Shown here piece by piece: positions 15,157 through 22,660 of a stretch of DNA of 58,345 nucleotides (position 1 is its first letter; each line of letters starts with the position of its first letter). The notes below the pieces were generated by a model. The model had not been told where the DNA came from. It made no database searches and was given only the letters and a program-made list of their open reading frames with translations. The translations under genes were made by a program, and so were the position numbers. This DNA comes from a virus. Where the stretch lies: positions 1-58,345 of IMG/VR virus record IMGVR_UViG_3300038424_000171, one strand, 5' to 3'.

Positions 15157-15611
15157 AGAGTTACGGTAAGGGCGTTCTTGGGCGATATAAGCGTCGCAAA
15201 CGGGATGCTGAGGACGCGAAGTGCGAACATTGCGGCTCGAAAGAAAAGCTGACCGTGGATCATATCGTGCCCAAAGGTCGGGGCGGACGATCCGGCAGTG
15301 TCCATAATTTTCAAGTGCTATGCGAACCGTGTAATACCAAGAAGGGCGACAAGCTCGACAAGGTAAAGGGAATCCCGCCAAAGGCTCTTCGAGAAGGTTT
15401 AAAAAAGCCGTTGCCTCCGCGATTGGGAAAATTATTTATCAACAAGGCGCATGGAGTTCCGCTGCGGGATTTAGAGCCGATGGAATTAGGATCGATTCTT
15501 CACCGGCTTTCCCTAATCGGAAAGCGTGGCAGAAATTTCACATCGGCGCTTTCGCGAGCTAAGGCGCTCGCTGAGGTTGCGGCTGAACTTCAACGGCGTA
15601 TTCGAGCCTAG
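15150..15611 (+). CDS. HNH endonuclease
   Basis: A 153-residue protein with a compact HNH core: CEHCGSKEKLTVDHIVPKGR then an Asn-Phe-Gln strand and LCEPCNTKKG. The two CxxC pairs bind zinc and the DHI His is catalytic. The C-terminal 80 residues are an unrecognised helical domain. It ends the plus-strand replication block and its stop overlaps the stop of the minus-strand gene at 15608. Moderate GC suggests later acquisition. Confidence 0.85.
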   Translation: MSESYGKGVLGRYKRRKRDAEDAKCEHCGSKEKLTVDHIVPKGRGGRSGSVHNFQVLCEPCNTKKGDKLDKVKGIPPKALREGLKKPLPPRLGKLFINKAHGVPLRDLEPMELGSILHRLSLIGKRGRNFTSALSRAKALAEVAAELQRRIRA

Positions 15612-15715
15612 CGCAGCGCAGCGGCCGCCAGCAGGCCCGCGATGACGATGGCGCGGGCTAACCAGACCAGCGCGCCGGGCGGACGGGAGAGGCCGGGGTT
15701 GCGCTTCATGGCCAT
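15608..15715 (-). CDS. 35-residue membrane peptide
   Basis: ATG 15715 overlaps the end of the 15706-15909 gene. The product has a basic N-terminus and a single hydrophobic helix (ALVWLARAIVIAGLLAAAAL) to the C-terminus. Last gene of the minus-strand accessory block; its stop codon interlocks with the HNH stop on the other strand. Short, but the TM helix and overlap support it. Confidence 0.5.
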   Translation of the reverse strand: MAMKRNPGLSRPPGALVWLARAIVIAGLLAAAALR

Positions 15716-15909
15716 CGCAATCTCACGCTTCTGAGTTCCATCAGTTTATGACTACTTTCGCGCATTGTGTACCAGAGATGATAAAGGCACCAATGCCATC
15801 CCGCCCAGTCACAGAAATAGGCGCTACGCTTACAGCCAGTCCACCAACAGCGTCGATGATTTTCGCGAATCTCACCAGGACTTGCCTGGCACGCGCCGTT
15901 ATCGTTCAC
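15706..15909 (-). CDS. Small Cys/His/Trp-rich protein
   Basis: A 67-residue protein with CWWTGCKRSAYFC, then WHWCLYH: a likely zinc-binding module. It overlaps the next gene upstream by 4 bases (ATGA type). No family recognised. Confidence 0.6.
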   Translation of the reverse strand: MNDNGACQASPGEIRENHRRCWWTGCKRSAYFCDWAGWHWCLYHLWYTMRESSHKLMELRSVRLRWP

Positions 15910-16112
15910 AGCCGCACCGTCGCGATGACGATCGCTCGCGGGAGCGGCGTGGGACTCTGGCCGAGGTCGCGGCGCCGGTCCAGGTCGCGGGCGATGGATG
16001 CCTCGACGATGTTGACCTTGCGCGCGAGTCTGCGGAGCTGGCCGACTTCGTTGATGCGCCGGGCGTAGTCGGCGGCCTGCGGAGTGACGGTGATTTCAGC
16101 GATGCGTGCCAT
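15906..16112 (-). CDS. Hypothetical small basic protein
   Basis: A 68-residue protein starting at ATG 16112 behind AAGGAGG, which excludes the longer reading to 16301. It has a helical, Arg-rich centre (RLARKVNIVEASIARDLDRR), suggestive of nucleic-acid binding. Function unknown. Confidence 0.62.
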   Translation of the reverse strand: MARIAEITVTPQAADYARRINEVGQLRRLARKVNIVEASIARDLDRRRDLGQSPTPLPRAIVIATVRL

Positions 16113-16164
16113 CGGAGCCTCCTTGTTTGGCGTCTCGGAAGAGAATCGTGAACTCCTCGTGCGG

Positions 16165-16326
16165 CTAGTGGCGAGCCATGAGCGCCCAAGCCGCCGCTGT
16201 GAGAGCCCAAGCCATGAGAACCAGCGAGTCGCGTTGGGGACGCAGCCCGTAGTACCACTCTGCGCCAATACAAGCAGCGTAAAATATGCCACAAAACGCA
16301 ACTATGTAATTTGGTATATTACCCAT
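16165..16326 (-). CDS. 53-residue two-TM membrane protein
   Basis: ATG 16326 overlaps the stop of the 16319-16591 gene. The product has two hydrophobic helices (residues about 6-22 and 34-51) joined by a polar turn WYYGLRPQRDS. Topology is that of a small holin or a membrane-located exclusion protein. The same bases read in other frames give less plausible Arg-rich sequences. Confidence 0.58.
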   Translation of the reverse strand: MGNIPNYIVAFCGIFYAACIGAEWYYGLRPQRDSLVLMAWALTAAAWALMARH

Positions 16327-16591
16327 GTTCATTGCCGCTCAGGTCGGTCAACTCGGCGAGTTTTAGAAGACGTTTGTAATCATAGTCGCTGGTGGTCGAT
16401 CTGCCGCTCGCTGCTATATCGTGCGGATGCGCGATGATCTGCTTGAGCATCACGCGGATCGCCCGCCAGTTACTCATGATCATGGGGAACAAGCTCAGCA
16501 GCTCGCGCGCGATCGCGTTGCGATCGACTTCGCGATTCTTGGCTTTTGCTTCAAGCTCGGTCAGACGACGATGTAAGCTCGATTGTTTCAT
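16319..16591 (-). CDS. Hypothetical helical protein
   Basis: A 90-residue, mostly helical protein beginning with a coiled-coil-like segment (SSLHRRLTELEAKAKNREVD). It overlaps both neighbours by a few bases. No known domain seen. Confidence 0.62.
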   Translation of the reverse strand: MKQSSLHRRLTELEAKAKNREVDRNAIARELLSLFPMIMSNWRAIRVMLKQIIAHPHDIAASGRSTTSDYDYKRLLKLAELTDLSGNEHG

Positions 16592-17013
16592 ATTGGATTC
16601 TCCACGAGTAGCTTGTAGGTGGCGTCTAGTTGCGCACGTTTCCAGTCAGGGTGAACAGCGACCCGGAATTGTTCGCGATTTTCAGGCAACAACGCTTCGT
16701 CCAAAGTCGATGGCAATTTACTCTCCCTTAGGATACTAAAGTGAACGCCAGCGGGTGCTTCCCATTGGTCGAGTTTGTAGCCTGCCTTAAGTAGCGCCGT
16801 CTTGAGCATATCTGCGCCTTCGGGTGTGGTGAGGTCGGGGGGTGGGGTGTAGTGATTTACGCGAGTAGGGAAGAAGAGCTTCTTTGGGCGCTCATGCTTG
16901 GCGGCCTCGTGATGGCAGTTTAGGTCGAGGCACCACTGACCTATTTTCCACAGTCCCAGCTTCTCGGCCACGCGGCGGGATTTCTCGTCATTTGTCGGGT
17001 TCAGCAGGTTCAT
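16588..17013 (-). CDS. Hypothetical protein of the accessory block
   Basis: A 141-residue soluble protein with several Trp and Pro residues and a CLDLNCHHE segment. Overlaps neighbouring genes by 4 and 1 bases. I recognise no family. Confidence 0.62.
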   Translation of the reverse strand: MNLLNPTNDEKSRRVAEKLGLWKIGQWCLDLNCHHEAAKHERPKKLFFPTRVNHYTPPPDLTTPEGADMLKTALLKAGYKLDQWEAPAGVHFSILRESKLPSTLDEALLPENREQFRVAVHPDWKRAQLDATYKLLVENPI

Positions 17014-17240
17014 TATAGGCTCCTTCTAGGATCGCCGACGAGCATTAGGACGCGCTTCACGCACGCATCACAGATAAACTTGTCAGGTTCAGCAACATCT
17101 TCGCCACCTTCGTACATCGCTGGGTTATCTGACAACATGACGCCAAGCCCTTGTATCTGAGGGTCTAGGTTATCTGGAATACGAACGCCGCACACACAGC
17201 AGTATACTTTAAGAACCTCATGGTCGTTGTCTGTGGTCAT
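17013..17240 (-). CDS. Zinc-ribbon protein
   Basis: A 75-residue acidic protein with CCVCG near residue 14 and CDAC near 57, the spacing of a treble-clef or zinc-ribbon fold. It overlaps the 17237 gene by 4 bases. Function unknown. Confidence 0.65.
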   Translation of the reverse strand: MTTDNDHEVLKVYCCVCGVRIPDNLDPQIQGLGVMLSDNPAMYEGGEDVAEPDKFICDACVKRVLMLVGDPRRSL

Positions 17241-17860
17241 CCGAAGATACCGCCGAACATCTGCTCAAAGTGTTTACGCTGCCATTTGACTTCTGCATCC
17301 TGCGCCGCATCCCGCGCCGCATCCCGCGCCGCTCCCCGCGCCGCTCCCCGCGCCGCAGCCCATGCCGCTCCCTGCGCCGCAGCCCATGCCGCTCCCTGCG
17401 CCGCAGCCCATGCCGCTCCCTGCGCCGCAGCTAATTCTTCTTGCGTTGCCTTCCCGTCGACGAATCGACGGGACACGTCGATTGCTTGATGTGGGCGTTT
17501 GTCGTCTGGATGTTCACGTTCGTAAATGGGCAGAACATGCTCCGCACAATCGCAGGCAAATAGCCGTAGTTCACGATTGTTATTCACGGCCTTGATCAGC
17601 TTCCGAGTGGCGCTGACAGCCTTACATTGATTGACGGTGTTATCGGTGAACAACGGCTGGCTGATTTCAACCAGGCACGCTATCGGACCGGATGCGTATT
17701 GCAGCGCATCCCAGAGCGACGGCGACGAATGGTATCCGTACTCGCAGAGCGCGATCTTGGAAGGGTCGGCAATCGTGCGAGTCTCGCCGATTTCCCAAGG
17801 CTTTTCGTTGCCGGAACCAGCGGTCATGTTGTCTCTAAGGAAATGGTACGCTCTGGTCAT
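17237..17860 (-). CDS. DUF7666-like protein with immunity-type Ala-repeat tail
   Basis: A 207-residue protein. The N-terminal 75 residues (GSGNEKPWEIGETRTI, CEYGYHSSPSLWDALQYA) match a module I know from phage and bacterial proteins of unknown role. Residues about 95-135 (ACDCAEHVLPIYE) resemble Imm5-type immunity proteins. Next come Ala-rich tandem repeats (AAAQGAAW units), coded by an imperfect repeat at about 17297-17430. Such tails vary in copy number between homologues. A role in interference with host or rival phage toxins is possible but unproven. Confidence 0.65.
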   Translation of the reverse strand: MTRAYHFLRDNMTAGSGNEKPWEIGETRTIADPSKIALCEYGYHSSPSLWDALQYASGPIACLVEISQPLFTDNTVNQCKAVSATRKLIKAVNNNRELRLFACDCAEHVLPIYEREHPDDKRPHQAIDVSRRFVDGKATQEELAAAQGAAWAAAQGAAWAAAQGAAWAAARGAARGAARDAARDAAQDAEVKWQRKHFEQMFGGIFG

Positions 17861-17895
17861 CGTCTAAACTCCTGATACTCGTAGTAAATCCACTG

Positions 17896-18042
17896 TCATT
17901 TCATCAGCTCCATTCTTAGCATTTCAGATACTTGGTCGAGCCAATGGATATTCTCGGCGGCGAAATGGCCCATCCAGATCGCCACGCCAAGCAGTAGGAG
18001 CAACGCGCTTAGGAACATGGCGGCGTCACAGAAGCGGATCAT
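17896..18042 (-). CDS. 48-residue single-TM membrane protein
   Basis: ATG 18042 overlaps the stop of the 18039 gene as ATGA. Product: short basic start, one hydrophobic helix (FLSALLLLLGVAIWMGHF), then a polar amphipathic tail. The overlap and clear TM helix support a real gene. Confidence 0.6.
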   Translation of the reverse strand: MIRFCDAAMFLSALLLLLGVAIWMGHFAAENIHWLDQVSEMLRMELMK

Positions 18043-18335
18043 CGGGGATCCTTTGCCGGACATGTCCCATCAGCGCGTGGAACCGGCTCATAGGTTGCGG
18101 CAAATATATCAGGCTTGCAGAGATAGGGTTCGCCCTTCACGCCCTGAACGATCCAGTCACCGCCTTTGGCTTCTATCGTGCCGATCCAATTCTTAATCCA
18201 CAGCCCGCGCAGATAGCCTTCGGGAGAATACGCCTTACCGATCGTTGGCCAGCGTTTGATAATCACTTCGGCTGATCGATGTGAGCCATCGAACTGAATA
18301 GCCTCGACAACAAGGGGTTTCTGTCGGTACTTCAT
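18039..18335 (-). CDS. Conserved phage protein (MKYRKKP-type)
   Basis: A 98-residue member of a very common small phage protein family: it starts KYRQKPLVVEAIQFDG, contains GGDWIVQGVKGEPYLCKPDIF and TYEPV. The family is widespread in tailed phages and has no assigned function that I know. Ribosome site GAGGAT precedes the ATG. Confidence 0.8.
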   Translation of the reverse strand: MKYRQKPLVVEAIQFDGSHRSAEVIIKRWPTIGKAYSPEGYLRGLWIKNWIGTIEAKGGDWIVQGVKGEPYLCKPDIFAATYEPVPRADGTCPAKDPR

Positions 18336-18395
18336 CGTTCTATATCCTCATAGTAAATCCACTGCACAATTACGTTGGCTTTTTGGTTATCCCCA

Positions 18396-18581
18396 TCATC
18401 GCGTCACCTCCTTTCGCGCGTGCCGTTTGCGCAGGGTCGCGTTGCGCAGCGTCGCGGCGATTTCGTTCAGCGTGTCGCGAATGTCCATCGCCACCTGAAG
18501 CATCGCGCGGCCGTGGAAGTTCGAATGAGTACTACAGGTGCATTCCCATGTCTTGTTTCGTAGCCGAGTTGGTGGAGGCAT
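18396..18581 (-). CDS. Small protein, first gene of the accessory block
   Basis: A 61-residue protein starting at ATG 18581 behind GAGGAG, about 19 bases after the predicted transcription start of the promoter at 18607-18635. It has a CTCSTHS segment and a long basic helix. No family recognised. Confidence 0.6.
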   Translation of the reverse strand: MPPPTRLRNKTWECTCSTHSNFHGRAMLQVAMDIRDTLNEIAATLRNATLRKRHARKEVTR

Positions 18582-18606
18582 TGCTGTAACTCCTCGTATG
18601 GCGCGA

Positions 18607-18635
18607 ACGATAGCGGAATGTGCGTACAATGTCAA
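18607..18635 (-). promoter_or_regulatory. Minus-strand promoter of the accessory block
   Basis: TTGACA (18635-18630), 17-base spacer, TATCGT (18612-18607). Drives the 18581 to 15608 gene series. The predicted start near 18600 leaves a leader holding GAGGAG. Confidence 0.65.
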
Positions 18636-18661
18636 GCGGCGCGAAAGTGTGTGTGCGCATA

Positions 18662-18690
18662 TTGACGCGGCCAAGGAAAAATAATAGATT
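18662..18690 (+). promoter_or_regulatory. Plus-strand promoter, leaderless type
   Basis: TTGACG (18662-18667), 17-base spacer, TAGATT (18685-18690). The -10 hexamer is the same as in the 7288 promoter. The predicted transcription start is about two bases before ATG 18699, which lacks a ribosome site. Confidence 0.65.
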
Positions 18691-18698
18691 GCGTGCCG

Positions 18699-18890
18699 AT
18701 GGCTCGGACGCTGAAAAAAGCAGGCAACGCGGCGGCGCAGATGGCGCGGCTCAGGTGGTCGCGGCTCGACGGCGAGGAGCGCAAGCGCGCGCTCCAACCG
18801 GCGCATCGCGCTCGCAAGCGCGCCTCGGCACGGCGGCGTCGATTGAAAGAAGCGCAAGCGGCGGCGGCTGGGCGGGGGAGCGATGAGTGA
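18699..18890 (+). CDS. Small Arg/Ala-rich basic protein, probably leaderless
   Basis: A 63-residue highly basic helical protein (AQMARLRWSRLDGEERKRAL). It resembles the product of 22697 in composition and in an AR-W core. Both genes start 7-8 bases after a -10 box without a ribosome site. Probably a small DNA-binding regulator for the divergent promoter region; the family is not known to me. Confidence 0.6.
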   Translation: MARTLKKAGNAAAQMARLRWSRLDGEERKRALQPAHRARKRASARRRRLKEAQAAAAGRGSDE

Positions 18891-19239
18891 GAGAATCGAG
18901 CGGCCAACTGAGCAGCCGCGCTGGCAGCGCGCTCGAATCGTCGTGGCCAAGGCGGACTGTGAGGAAGCCTGGCGCGAGTTCGTTGGAGCGGAGTTTTGGG
19001 TCTCAACGGGGGCGCCGAATGGTGGCGGGCCCGCGATTGACTGCCTGACTGGCAAGCTGGGGTCGATGTCGATGGGGGGAACCTACGCAAGCAATATCAT
19101 CCAAGGGGGCGTATCCTGCAAAGTCGCGGCGGAGTTCGCCGAGCTGCTTGGCGAATTCGCCGACGAAGTCGAGATAGTCGAGTTGGAGTCGCTGCGCGCG
19201 ACAGCGGGATGTAGTGCCCACGCGGGGGCGCAGGAGTAG
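18883..19239 (+). CDS. Hypothetical protein
   Basis: A 118-residue soluble acidic protein overlapping the previous gene by 8 bases. Its centre is Gly-rich (SMSMGGTYASNIIQGG) and its C-terminal half helical. No known domain. Confidence 0.6.
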   Translation: MSERIERPTEQPRWQRARIVVAKADCEEAWREFVGAEFWVSTGAPNGGGPAIDCLTGKLGSMSMGGTYASNIIQGGVSCKVAAEFAELLGEFADEVEIVELESLRATAGCSAHAGAQE

Positions 19240-19246
19240 GATCGCT

Positions 19247-19597
19247 ATGGCGGACAAATACACAAGCAGCAGATTTGGCTTTGGCCTAAATCCAACTCGC
19301 CGACGACAGGTGGCGGAAGAAGCGCGGAAAGGCGAGCGGGTACTTATAGATTACCCTGAACGCATCATTGCCCTGCTCGACGAGATCTCTGCGCTGGAAA
19401 AACTGATATCGGACCTGGTGGCTGCGCTTAAGGAATGTTCGCGTTACGATGGGCCATCCTACAGCAAATCTATCCAAGCCCTCGCCGCCGCCGAGGCCGC
19501 GGGTTTCAAGCCGAGGAGCGGGCATTATTGCTGCTTAGAGGCGCGAGTCGCTGCGGCGATGAACAAGGCGAAGCGGGTTGATAATTCGGGCGGATAG
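19247..19597 (+). CDS. Hypothetical helical protein
   Basis: A 116-residue protein starting at ATG 19247 after a GGAG-type site. The central region (RIIALLDEISALEKLISDLV) is amphipathic and coiled-coil-like, and a SGHYCCLEAR segment follows. Function unknown. Confidence 0.6.
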   Translation: MADKYTSSRFGFGLNPTRRRQVAEEARKGERVLIDYPERIIALLDEISALEKLISDLVAALKECSRYDGPSYSKSIQALAAAEAAGFKPRSGHYCCLEARVAAAMNKAKRVDNSGG

Positions 19598-19629
19598 CCG
19601 GGCGATACCCTGCTGGAAAAATTAAGCAG

Positions 19630-19671
19630 ATGAGACCCTACTACGACGAAGGCGGGGATAAAATATGCTGA
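19630..19671 (+). pseudogene. 5' stump resembling the adjacent methyltransferase gene
   Basis: A 13-codon reading MRPYYDEGGDKIC lies just upstream of the HNH gene. The intact methyltransferase gene after the HNH begins MKPYYEDTTSGITIYHGDC. The two starts agree at the codon level in M-x-P-Y-Y-(D/E). This fits an HNH gene placed inside or beside the start of a methyltransferase gene, leaving the old start behind. Confidence 0.45.
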
Positions 19672-20090
19672 CTAATCGCGGATGGTTTAAGCCTGGACAC
19701 TCGCAGCCTAAATCCGAGGCGCACAGGAAGGCCATTGGAGAGGGGCAACGCCGCGCGTGGAGCACAAAAAGGCAACGGCTTCCGATTGGTTCAACTTGGA
19801 TCGACAACGATGGCTATGTTCGGGTCAAGACGAGCGAGCCTTGCGATTACTGGCGACCGGAGCACCTGATTGTAGCAGAAAAGAAACTCGGTCGCAGTCT
19901 CCTGCCTGGCGAGATTGTTCACCATATCAACGTAATCCCGAACGATAATCTGCCCGACAATTTGCACGTCTTCCCGAGCATATTGGAGCACAACGCTGCC
20001 CACCGGTCATTTCTTGATTTGGTCAAAGGACTGCTCGATGACCGGATTATTCGATTCAACACCAAAACAGGGAAATACGAGCGTTGCTGA
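19665..20090 (+). CDS. HNH homing-type endonuclease
   Basis: A 141-residue free-standing HNH_3-type nuclease: IGSTWIDNDGYVRVK, then EHLIVAEKKLGRSL, EIVHHINVIPNDNLPDNL and EHNAAH, the usual order of this family. It also has a short N-terminal basic region that could contact DNA. Its stop overlaps the methyltransferase ATG by one base (TGATG). Confidence 0.86.
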   Translation: MLTNRGWFKPGHSQPKSEAHRKAIGEGQRRAWSTKRQRLPIGSTWIDNDGYVRVKTSEPCDYWRPEHLIVAEKKLGRSLLPGEIVHHINVIPNDNLPDNLHVFPSILEHNAAHRSFLDLVKGLLDDRIIRFNTKTGKYERC

Positions 20091-20794
20091 TGAAGCCTTA
20101 TTACGAAGACACTACAAGCGGCATCACGATTTACCACGGCGACTGCCGCGAGATTCTGTGGATGTTCAAGGCCGACCTCGTGCTGACCGACCCGCCCTAT
20201 GGTTCAGATACTTGCGTTGATAATGCTCGATTCTCAGGCGGAGCACTCTGGAATCGTCAGGTAATGCGATCTGCAGTGCAGGAACGCCGGAAAGTTGAGG
20301 GTGACTGTAAGCCGTTTGATCCAACGCCGCTTCTTGAATTTAAGCGACTCGCGCTCTTTGGAGCCAATTGGTATGCCTCGCGACTTCCTGATTCTGGTGG
20401 CTGGATCGTTTGGGATAAGCGAGGTAACGGACTCGAGGATATGAAGGGCTGGCCGATGGGCGAGTGTGAATTGATCTGGACGAATCTCGCTGATGCTGTG
20501 CACGTCTTTCGGAATCGCTGGATGGGCTTGGTGCGGGATTCCGAGCATGGCGAACATTACCATCCTACACAGAAGCCAGTCGCGCTGATGCGATGGCTTA
20601 TTGAGCGATTTACAAAGACAGGCGAGCGAATCCTTGATCCATATATGGGGAGCGGTTCGACCTTGGTAGCAGCCAAGAGCGTCGATCGTCGCGCCATCGG
20701 TATTGAGATCGAGGAGCGCTACTGCGAGATCGCGGCGAAGCGGTTGGCGCAGAGCGTGATGCAATTTGGGAGGCACTGTGACGAAACCGGTTAA
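20090..20794 (+). CDS. DNA amino-methyltransferase (N6-adenine or N4-cytosine)
   Basis: A 234-residue S-adenosylmethionine-dependent DNA methyltransferase. Catalytic motif IV LTDPPYGSD comes before the SAM-binding motif I ILDPYMGSGSTLVAAK, the motif order of the beta class. RRAIGIEIEERYCEIAAKRL closes the fold. It probably protects phage DNA from host restriction; no cognate endonuclease gene is next to it. Start at ATG 20090 is supported by the overlap with the HNH stop. Confidence 0.9.
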   Translation: MKPYYEDTTSGITIYHGDCREILWMFKADLVLTDPPYGSDTCVDNARFSGGALWNRQVMRSAVQERRKVEGDCKPFDPTPLLEFKRLALFGANWYASRLPDSGGWIVWDKRGNGLEDMKGWPMGECELIWTNLADAVHVFRNRWMGLVRDSEHGEHYHPTQKPVALMRWLIERFTKTGERILDPYMGSGSTLVAAKSVDRRAIGIEIEERYCEIAAKRLAQSVMQFGRHCDETG

Positions 20795-20912
20795 GAAATT
20801 CAAGTCGCTTTTTGATGAGCAGGAGTGGGTAGAGGCAGAAATCAAGAGACTCAAGAAGCGTTGGTTGAGTCTGGATATGAGATTGGCGAAGGAAGCAAGG
20901 AAACGGTCGTGA
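20778..20912 (+). CDS. 44-residue charged helical protein
   Basis: GTG 20778 preceded by GGGAGGC, overlapping the methyltransferase by 17 bases. The product is a Lys/Glu-rich helix (EWVEAEIKRLKKRWLSLDMR). The good ribosome site supports translation. Last plus-strand gene before the convergent minus-strand block. Confidence 0.5.
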   Translation: MTKPVKKFKSLFDEQEWVEAEIKRLKKRWLSLDMRLAKEARKRS

Positions 20913-20971
20913 GGTTGCGGAGTTACCAAGCGTAGAATTAGTGGGCGCGGTGCTCGACGATCTTTATCCCG

Positions 20972-21247
20972 TTATAGATTCCCTCGACCGCTCCGATCAC
21001 CCTTCGCGCTCGATGCGAGATCGCATGCTGCGACGCGGTATCCGTTGGCCTGGATCTCCGCGATCATCTCGGTTCGCGTACCCTCAATGAGCCACGTCTC
21101 GCCTCTTCCGTCGTCGAGACCGACTGAAGTGAAAGTCTTGGGCAATTTCACCAGGTGTCCGGTTCGGCGCATGTCGAAACCCACGTCGATCGCCGACAAC
21201 CGCAGGTCGCCGACGACCGTGTAGCCTGTCATGTTTGTCTTTTTCAT
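20972..21247 (-). CDS. Hypothetical protein
   Basis: A 91-residue protein; ATG 21247 has a good site GGAGAGG. It begins with a beta-rich region (TGYTVVGDLRLSAIDVGFD) and contains GETWLIEGTRTEMIAEI. No family recognised. Confidence 0.6.
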   Translation of the reverse strand: MKKTNMTGYTVVGDLRLSAIDVGFDMRRTGHLVKLPKTFTSVGLDDGRGETWLIEGTRTEMIAEIQANGYRVAACDLASSAKGDRSGRGNL

Positions 21248-21397
21248 TTGCTTCACCTCTCCTTCTCTCCGTTGGTGTTTCTCAATCACAATCTATGAGA
21301 AAGTAAAAGCTGCGGTCGCCGCAGGTCGCCGAAATACAAAGCTGCATTTTCATCAACTAAGCTCCTGATGCGGGTTTATCGGCTTGCGGCGCGCATA

Positions 21398-21415
21398 CCG
21401 CAAACCAGTTTGCGG
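21398..21415. promoter_or_regulatory. Perfect 7-bp hairpin in a 201-base gap
   Basis: CCGCAAA, loop CCAG, TTTGCGG. It lies in the gap 21248-21448 between two minus-strand genes, 30 bases downstream of the 21449 gene. There is no T-tract, so it is either a weak terminator, an RNA-processing stem or an operator. I see nothing else in this gap. Confidence 0.4.
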
Positions 21416-21448
21416 CCATCCGATGCGCCGGTCTGAGGCTGACTGCAA

Positions 21449-22057
21449 TCATGCGGTGGCCTCGGTCGATACTACCGGCTCTATCGTATAGCCGCGCTCG
21501 ACGAAGCGTTTTTGCATATCAGCGGGAATGTAATCCCACAATTCAGACCAATCGCAGCGCCACGCCGTCCGGCAATGACGGCATTTGATTACCGGAAACA
21601 AGCCCTCGGCGGTGGTTTTGACGCTACTCAATTCGTAGCTGTGCCCTTTGCCGTTCCAGAACGCTTGCATCGGTTTGGTGACTTCCGGCAAGCGCTCACC
21701 GTGGAAGCATGGCACATTGAGCATCAGCCCGGATGCTTCGTGCCTTAACTGAATGATGCCCGGATTCTCGGCTAGAGCGGGATCGCTGTAGTCTGTGGGC
21801 CAGCGGTCCATTGGTGGCTTTGATGGATCGCCCGGCTTGTAGAGGCGCAATCCGCGCGCGTGATTTTCGTATCCGCCCGGCCCGATTGCATCCTCATCGG
21901 GGAATGGCAACCGAAAGTAAAGCCCCAGCATATCGCGCGGGTCCAAGCTATTTGAAATCTTCTCCACCTTGCCGCGATCTTCCCAGCGAAGATAAAACAT
22001 TTCTTCGCAGGTTCCAATCTTGATTTCGTGACCGTTGTATTTTGCGTATTCGCCCAT
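21449..22057 (-). CDS. Hypothetical protein with zinc motif
   Basis: A 202-residue protein. The N-terminal half contains an LYFRLPFPDED segment, and the C-terminal part has CRHCRTAWRC, likely a zinc site. I have the impression of similar uncharacterised phage proteins, but no function. Confidence 0.65.
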   Translation of the reverse strand: MGEYAKYNGHEIKIGTCEEMFYLRWEDRGKVEKISNSLDPRDMLGLYFRLPFPDEDAIGPGGYENHARGLRLYKPGDPSKPPMDRWPTDYSDPALAENPGIIQLRHEASGLMLNVPCFHGERLPEVTKPMQAFWNGKGHSYELSSVKTTAEGLFPVIKCRHCRTAWRCDWSELWDYIPADMQKRFVERGYTIEPVVSTEATA

Positions 22058-22120
22058 TGTTGTACACCTCAGTTTGCACGGTTGCGGGAGTTAATCGGCC
22101 ATAAAATATACGATGGCTGG

Positions 22121-22513
22121 TCAGCTCACGTGTTCGACGTTCTCAAACGCTTTGCTGATTGCGCGCGTGCTGAATCCGATGGCGCGAAGCTGATCGCGGA
22201 GCTCAGAAAGCTGCTCGTCCTGAATCTCTTTCAGATAGCTCGCGTCTGAATCGTTCTCAATGCCCCATAATCCGCCTGAATTGATAGTCTGGATTGGCGC
22301 TGCTGCGTCAAGCATGACGTGGCGCGATTCATTGACTGGATGCAGCAGGATTACAGCTTCAGCCGCGATGCCGACGAAGTTGAATTGACCATCACGATAT
22401 TGGCGCATCCGATCCTCAAAGCCTTCCTGCTCCAAATACGATGAATCGGCGTCTTCGTCGGCCATGCACTTAACGACCACTTTCAGGATGCGTTTGCTGC
22501 TCGTCTTTCCCAT
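22121..22513 (-). CDS. Hypothetical protein, first gene of a divergent block
   Basis: A 130-residue acidic protein starting at ATG 22513 behind GAGAGGATAAGG. The predicted promoter at 22560-22588 lies just upstream. The C-terminal part is helical (LSELRDQLRAIGFSTRAISK). It faces the basic 22697 product across an operator-like region; one of the two may be the regulator. Confidence 0.62.
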   Translation of the reverse strand: MGKTSSKRILKVVVKCMADEDADSSYLEQEGFEDRMRQYRDGQFNFVGIAAEAVILLHPVNESRHVMLDAAAPIQTINSGGLWGIENDSDASYLKEIQDEQLSELRDQLRAIGFSTRAISKAFENVEHVS

Positions 22514-22559
22514 TGCCTTATCCTCTCTTGGTTGTCGATCGGTTGATTCCGATACGCTC

Positions 22560-22588
22560 AATATACGATGCAAGCGCACGCATGTCAA
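22560..22588 (-). promoter_or_regulatory. Minus-strand promoter of the 22513 block
   Basis: TTGACA (22588-22583), 17-base spacer, TATATT (22565-22560): near-consensus. One copy of the CAAGCGCACGCAT repeat (22571-22583) occupies the spacer, where a bound protein would block RNA polymerase. Confidence 0.75.
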
Positions 22589-22659
22589 TAGCCAATGCAA
22601 TGCAAGCGCATGAATAAAACTAATCTCATTCCTGAGCTATCTAATACAAGCGCACGCAT
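22571..22659. repeat. Operator-like repeats CAAGCGCACGCAT
   Basis: Two identical 13-base copies at 22571-22583 and 22647-22659, and a shorter related copy CAAGCGCAT at 22603-22611. The first lies between the -35 and -10 boxes of the minus promoter and the last abuts the -35 box of the plus promoter, the placing expected of repressor or activator sites of a divergent switch. Confidence 0.65.
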
Positions 22660-22660
22660 C

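Noticed and set aside
17870-18355. TAGTAAATCCACTG present before two genes (about 17882 and 18343)
   Set aside because: The match is 14 bases only and both copies are in short gaps; probably a small duplicated leader, not enough to call an element.
18379-18408. Nine-codon ORF behind a strong AGGAGGTGA site on the minus strand
   Set aside because: Too short to support as a gene; it may be a decayed start or chance.
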